From Mimachlamys varia (Eukaryota; Mollusca; Bivalvia; Pectinida; Pectinidae), in assembly GCA_947623455.1 (NCBI GenBank), contig OX392532.1, positions 27,998,792 through 28,062,791 of the forward strand: a stretch of DNA of 64,000 bases, written 5' to 3'. A program made the position numbers and the translations under genes. Below are positions 60,801 through 64,000 of the stretch, in pieces. Within the stretch, counting starts at the first letter, position 1; the number at the start of each line of letters is the position of its first letter. The notes beneath the pieces are model-generated. The model made no database searches. It was not told the origin of the DNA and worked only from the letters and a program-made list of their open reading frames with translations.

Positions 60801-61880
60801 TGGAGTGAAGCCTATCCTCTACCTGACATGGAAGCAACCACTGTAGCTAATGTCCTGGTAGAAAGGTTTGTAGCTCAGTTTGGTGTTCCAAAACAGCTGC
60901 ATTCCGACCAAGGTCGAAATTTTGAAAGCCATGTTTTTGCTGAAATGTGTCAGATCCTAGGCATTGAAAAAACAAGGACAACTCCACTGCACCCACAATC
61001 CAATGGTATAGTTGAACGTCTCAATCAAACTCTTGAAAACATGCTGGCTCTGTTTGTCAGTGAGAATCAGAGAAACTGGGATCAGCTCCTTCCCGTGTTA
61101 ATGATGGCGTACAGGTCTTCTGTCCATGAGTCTTCTGGGTATTCACCAGCTCGAATGATGTTAGGTCGAGAGATATCCCTTCCAATAGACCTAATGTATA
61201 GCCATCCTGATCAGGAAGAGCCAGTGAATCTCACAGACTATGCTTACAAATTGTCACAGAATCTTGAGATAGTTCATGAGTTTGCTAGAGAGAATTTGAA
61301 GCTTGCGAGCGCTTCCATGAAGAAAAGCTATAACGCAGGGGAGAACTTTAAGCCATATGAGGAGGGTGACAGTGTGTGGTTACATAACTACGTTAGGAAA
61401 ATTGGCGTTTGTCCTAAACTCCAGAAACCTTGGAAAGGACCGTTTGTAGTTATCAAAAAGCTAAGTGATGTCACTTACAGGATTAAGGAGACATCCCGAT
61501 CCAAGGCAAAAGTTGTCCATTACAACAGATTGAAACCCTATAGTGGGGACAATCCTCCTACTTGGTTCCATGAAAACCAGAGTATACTGGACATACGTGA
61601 GGTTTCTATGGATCCAAGTACAGAGATACATCTGCTTGACAGTACTGTAGACAATCTGGCGATAGAAGATAGCTACGATGGTCCCTTGTCATCTCCTGAT
61701 CCCAGTGATCATGAGTCAGTGATATCCAATGATGATTCAGGAAAGCTTGATACAACATTGGATCTCTCACAGGATGTCAGTCATGGTGACCAAGGTGCCA
61801 CTGGGGGTACTTCAACTCCAATTGTTTATAATCGTAGGGGGCGGCGAATACGCCCAGCTAAACGTTTTGCTGATATGTAA
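57840..61880 (+). CDS. pol: Pol polyprotein: protease, RT, RNase H, integrase
   Basis: There is no ATG near the start of this frame, so it is made as a Gag-Pol fusion by -1 frameshifting. Numbering from 57840: aspartic protease with VDTGAT (DTG 62-64); reverse transcriptase about 315-575 with CIDYRKLN and catalytic YLDD at 488-491; RNase H about 630-755 (LDTDASNYALGAVLS and TDHGSL); integrase with an HH-CC zinc domain at about 885-940 and a DD35E core, D963, D1023 and E1059; then the WKGPFVV (GPY/F) module near 1200. The last ~120 residues are acidic and unassigned. No frameshift or internal stop is seen. No chromodomain is seen. It copies the RNA to DNA and inserts it. Confidence 0.93.
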   Translation: MPAKVCFIKAGKLGKTELADHRSVMSGRRRSKDVIVCNSSPFDDGEFVKAKIEGLPITMLVDTGATFTVLQESVLRRLPKALQANLGHDKKVMLTATGEPTPVIGFLRVKIELNGFVVKRKVWFADIKNEGILGKDFLRGEGCNIMLREDVLDISGSRVPLLPTPPDVDDSCCRVVFKKAMTIPPNSEMLVTGAPADPVKIDTDYVVEPSLRFLSQHHLFVARTVAKSSKGEIRLRVMNASDRPITVSKGTVAGFCEVADVKSDQSDSKIQSGETDIPDYLNDLFNRSTEKLTESQTSQVQKFLAGYADIFSASSTDIGNTKLVTHTIDTGDSKPLKQAPRRIPLARKAEAEKEVESMLANDIIEPASGPFASPIVLVRKKDGSLRFCIDYRKLNSVTVKNSHPIPRIDDTLDTLAGSSWYSTLDLKSGYWQVDVAEEDRHKTAFVTGNGGFWQFKVMPFGLCNAPATFVHLMNKVLYGLTWKLCLVYLDDILVFAQTFEQELENLQIVFDRIRSANLKLNPKKCFLFQREVRYLGHVISGEGISTDPEKISAISEWPVPKNLKELQSFLGICTYYRRFVSGFSKLAKPLYRLTEKSNPFQWTSDCDDAFNVLKHHLTTSPILSYPQQDGLFILDTDASNYALGAVLSQIQDGQEKVISYYSKSFSKPERSYCVTRRELLAVVVAVKQFHCYLYGQHFLLRTDHGSLRWLQNFRNPEGQLARWLERLSEYDFEIQHRAGKLHLNADGLSRRPCNDHDFPCSHCDKAEQKDSLSQETSAFCVNAVTDSGQAASSGTQTDKLSNRGTITLENLKSLQLEDTMIAIVYKWLESGMKPPWAEISHLSPGVKHFWTRFDSLIIKSGVLCRRWESADGRKKEWQIVLPEILRPWAMRELHSSITAGHLGMSKTLARVRQRFYWQGVRRDVEHFCRVCDECASRKRPTRAPRAPLQQYNVGAPLERVAIDILGPLAPSFDGNKYILMVVDYFTKWSEAYPLPDMEATTVANVLVERFVAQFGVPKQLHSDQGRNFESHVFAEMCQILGIEKTRTTPLHPQSNGIVERLNQTLENMLALFVSENQRNWDQLLPVLMMAYRSSVHESSGYSPARMMLGREISLPIDLMYSHPDQEEPVNLTDYAYKLSQNLEIVHEFARENLKLASASMKKSYNAGENFKPYEEGDSVWLHNYVRKIGVCPKLQKPWKGPFVVIKKLSDVTYRIKETSRSKAKVVHYNRLKPYSGDNPPTWFHENQSILDIREVSMDPSTEIHLLDSTVDNLAIEDSYDGPLSSPDPSDHESVISNDDSGKLDTTLDLSQDVSHGDQGATGGTSTPIVYNRRGRRIRPAKRFADM
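57870..57932 (+). promoter_or_regulatory. -1 ribosomal frameshift cassette
   Basis: Heptamer G GGA AAC (57870-57876) is in the gag frame immediately before its TAG. After a 7-nt spacer comes stem 1, GACCGA (57884-57889) with TCGGTC (57906-57911). The loop can pair downstream as a pseudoknot, either ACCAC (57898-57902) with GTGGT (57916-57920) or GGACC (57896-57900) with GGTCC (57928-57932). The pol frame is -1 relative to gag and opens only at 57837, so the overlap is 43 nt. The same heptamer is used by retroviruses such as visna virus. Shift efficiency is unknown. Confidence 0.85.
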
Positions 61881-61892
61881 ATACATGATGTA

Positions 61893-63110
61893 TTGACTTA
61901 CCACCCAGAAAAGTCTTCTTACAAAACAATTTTGTCATTTCAGGATGGTCAAGATGTGGCCTCAAAAGCACAGTGGCGATGCAAAATTTGTAAGGAAAGG
62001 AAAGAGTTTGGCTCTATGTCGGCTGCTGAGCGTCATATCATGGAACAGCACACTTCCTATGGATGGAAGTGTGTATACTGCGGGTATATCTGTTCACGGG
62101 CGGACGGCAGACATAGCCGCTGCACGAGAGGTGAGCAGCCGATATCCACCAGATGTTTCAACAGGCTGGATGGGTGTGAAGGGGAAGAGGCATTACAGTG
62201 CTACGAACGGTTTAGAAAGGAGGAAGCATGGAAGCGGTTGACTCGTATTTCAGGAGAGTCCATGTATGCCCGGACCAAAGACCGAAGAGATCGCAGGAAT
62301 GGGACTTCATCTAGATCTGCATCAGCGAAGGGGACTTCGTCCAGAACACAAGCCTGGAGTAGGGAAGTGGACAAGGGCCCGTGTCCCTCCCTTGTGAAGT
62401 CAGTAGCCCTTGTGAAGGAGAGCGACCAGATGGATAGATCTAGGAAAATGGCAAGGTCGGCGTCATGGACTAGGTCTAGGTCCCGGTCAAGGTCAAAGTC
62501 TAGATCTAGGTCAAGGTCAAAGTCCAGGTCTAGGTCAAGGTCAAAGTCTGGGTCAAGGACCCCTATACTATCCCGGCTGATAAAGGAAGCTAGTCGTGAA
62601 CATGTTCAAAGAGAGGAACATGATGCTATTTCCTGTCAATCCACATATGGTCCCTTATCCACTAGTAAGGAACCTGTCGGGGAGGGCTTCCTTCAAAAGG
62701 ACCAACTTAGAACAGAAACTGAAATACAAGATAAGTTGGCCAACAACAGGAAAAAAGCCATGGCAGATCGTTTGAGGTCAATAAGCCAATCAGCTATAAC
62801 ACTTGACGTTGGGGGAAAAGTGTTCAGGACATCATTGCAAAGCCTGCAGGCTGATGCAAATAGTGTATTTGCCGCCCTCACTGAAGATCGATTGGGTTAT
62901 AGTGGAGAGAGACAATTTTTCATCGACAGGGACCCAACCTTTTTCGAACACATTTTAAACTATCTCCGCAATCGTTGTGTGGTGGACACTGGAACTCTAC
63001 CCCGGGATACGACCGACATAAAGAAGCTAATCCAGGAGGCCCAGGAGTTTCATCTCGCTGGATTTGTCCAGGTCTTGAGGAACCATTTGGAGAAACTCAC
63101 ATTTATCTAA
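61893..63110 (+). CDS. ORF3: zinc-finger / SR-repeat / KCTD-type BTB (T1) protein
   Basis: An intact ~405-codon frame in the env position. A C2H2-like finger (C30, C33, H48, H53) and a second Cys/His cluster (C60, C63, H74, C77) lead. A basic region with Arg-Ser dipeptides follows at about 186-224. The C-terminal 100 residues (301-403) are a T1/BTB domain of the KCTD/potassium-channel class: ITLDVGGKVFRTSL, FFIDRDPTFFEHILNYLRN, then LIQEAQEFHLAGF. KCTD T1 domains oligomerise and many recruit CUL3. Its role in the element is unknown. No in-frame ATG precedes the first finger. It is in frame with pol beyond one TAA (61878-61880), and an acceptor (TTTTGTCATTTCAG, ending 61943) suggests a spliced mRNA. 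Capture of a host exon is likely. Confidence 0.85.
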   Translation: MTYHPEKSSYKTILSFQDGQDVASKAQWRCKICKERKEFGSMSAAERHIMEQHTSYGWKCVYCGYICSRADGRHSRCTRGEQPISTRCFNRLDGCEGEEALQCYERFRKEEAWKRLTRISGESMYARTKDRRDRRNGTSSRSASAKGTSSRTQAWSREVDKGPCPSLVKSVALVKESDQMDRSRKMARSASWTRSRSRSRSKSRSRSRSKSRSRSRSKSGSRTPILSRLIKEASREHVQREEHDAISCQSTYGPLSTSKEPVGEGFLQKDQLRTETEIQDKLANNRKKAMADRLRSISQSAITLDVGGKVFRTSLQSLQADANSVFAALTEDRLGYSGERQFFIDRDPTFFEHILNYLRNRCVVDTGTLPRDTTDIKKLIQEAQEFHLAGFVQVLRNHLEKLTFI

Positions 63111-63707
63111 TTCTTGGTGACATTTCACATTTAAACTGACTGTACGTGCATCAAACTGTTACTCGCGCAACAGGAAGTTGTTCGCGCATCAGACTATTAC
63201 TCGCGCAATAGGAAGTGATTTCTTCAGTGACTGTGTTATTGTTGATTGATACATGTATTGTGAATGTGTTCATTTTATTTTGATTTTCTGTATTTTCATT
63301 AATAACATTCAACAACCGTTCATAAATGTTTAAGTATCTTATCACTTTCATGAGATTTATGACTTCATTATTTTTCTCATCATTCACATGTTATCATAAA
63401 AAATTGTTTCCATGATTGATAGTTATCATTTGTGTTTGTTAAATTTTGTTTGAGTTTATTAAATTACAACAGACATTCATTTCTATTGTACAAATTAATT
63501 CTCTGTTACATAAGTGTACTCAATTTATTGCTTATTGTTAGTTTATCCAAATTATTTACAATTGTTGATTTGTTAATGTTTAAGAGCTCTTATGAAATTG
63601 TACATAGTAGTAAGTCTTCAATCATTGTTTTATAATATGAGAGTCTAATTAGTCATCTAAAGTTGTGTACTTACTGTCCTTCTAATTTGGGACAAATGCC
63701 GAGTCTT
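63111..63707 (+). other. element 3' non-coding region with 31-bp direct repeat
   Basis: After ORF3 the sequence becomes AT-rich. A near-identical 31-bp pair (63148-63178 and 63186-63216, period 38) shares TTACTCGCGCAA and AGGAAGT; it is the only CpG-rich patch here. It might be an RNA export or packaging signal or an ETS-like site. No env or other ORF is seen. Confidence 0.6.
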
Positions 63708-63719
63708 GGAGGGGGGCAA
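63708..63719 (+). other. polypurine tract
   Basis: GGAGGGGGGCAA directly precedes the 3' LTR. In this element class it primes plus-strand DNA synthesis. Confidence 0.85.
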
Positions 63720-64000
63720 TGTAACAAATTATTGTCTCACCCCATATGTAACTTTAAATGTAATTATTGTTTTAATTATTGCTTATTTTCTTATGTTAAT
63801 TGTTGTTTCTTTATAACACAATATTATTTGAAGTATTAAAAATAGTCGTCTGCTACAGCCTAGTACTGTCCCTCTGGTGTGTGATTTACCTGTGCCATGC
63901 TTGACTGCCTACCCGGGGTCAAGCATGTGCATCAGGGGTCAAACCCCAGTGTGGACAGGTAGAGCTGTAGTAGGCCTCAGTGGTGTGTTGGCGAGCGAAC
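63720..64000 (+). repeat. 3' LTR, first 281 bp (cut by window end)
   Basis: Identical at every base to 55799-56079. The remaining ~292 bp of the LTR lie beyond the window. Confidence 0.95.

Larger units (their letters stand above)
55799..64000 (+). mobile_element. Ty3/gypsy-type LTR retrotransposon with extra KCTD-domain ORF (3' end cut by window)
   Basis: Order: 5' LTR, tRNA-Lys1,2 PBS, gag, -1 frameshift, pol (PR-RT-RH-IN), ORF3, polypurine tract, 3' LTR. The PR-RT-RH-IN order and GPF module place it in Ty3/gypsy (Metaviridae). All three ORFs are intact and the LTRs agree at every one of 281 comparable bases, so the copy is young and possibly active. It sits in a minisatellite; the candidate 5-bp target copy at the left is TATAT (55794-55798), and the right copy lies outside the window. 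The full element should be about 8.5 kb if the 3' LTR is complete. Confidence 0.92.

Noticed and set aside
61945..62241. Alternative 98-codon frame overlapping ORF3
   Set aside because: Different frame with no domain similarity; the ORF3 frame carries the zinc-finger, SR and BTB domains.
61893..63110. ORF3 as a retroviral envelope
   Set aside because: No signal peptide, transmembrane segment or fusion motif; the C-terminus is a soluble T1/BTB domain.

Overview
The window is animal (metazoan) nuclear DNA: AT-rich, intron-bearing, with long non-coding stretches full of short non-autonomous transposons, tRNA-derived SINEs, minisatellites and one large retrotransposon. The repeat mix (bivalve-type SINE and MITE families, a Penelope-like fragment, a Ty3/gypsy element) and the zinc-finger gene style suggest a lophotrochozoan, most likely a bivalve mollusc. 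That assignment is inference; no gene fixes the species.

Layout. 1-10,260: no confident gene. It holds a cluster of four CRE palindromes, a SINE, a degenerate repeat family shared with 22.4-22.9 kb, a 39-bp minisatellite and a ~110-bp repeat array. 10,280-10,427: a TATA-type promoter with a probable non-coding first exon ending in a strong splice donor. 10,428-26,300: transposon-rich intron-like DNA (hAT-like, pogo-like and piggyBac-like MITEs, SINE remnants, a palindromic satellite). 26,305-37,419 (+): a four-exon gene for a ~3,221-residue protein with about 36 C2H2 zinc fingers; the joined exons total 9,666 nt, an exact multiple of three. 37,420-47,100: 3' flank, duplications, a Penelope-like element relic with a hammerhead-ribozyme-like motif, more minisatellites, and a second piggyBac-like MITE. 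48,451-51,782 (-): the last four exons of a sulfurtransferase (TST/MPST-type rhodanese) gene, none of which stands out as a long ORF. 53,225-54,630: a minisatellite split by a 5'-truncated LINE. 55,340-55,798: a tRNA-like SINE and a 63-bp minisatellite, followed by the insertion point of the large element.

55,799 to beyond 64,000 (+): a very young Ty3/gypsy-type LTR retrotransposon. It has a 573-bp 5' LTR, a tRNA-Lys1,2 primer-binding site, intact gag, a textbook -1 frameshift cassette, intact pol (protease, RT, RNase H, DD35E integrase with GPF module), a polypurine tract, and a 3' LTR identical to the 5' LTR over all 281 visible bases. Between pol and the 3' LTR, where env would sit, is an intact third ORF that joins zinc-finger-like motifs, an SR-dipeptide region and a C-terminal KCTD/T1-type BTB domain. 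This apparently captured host domain is the strongest candidate for something undescribed in the window.
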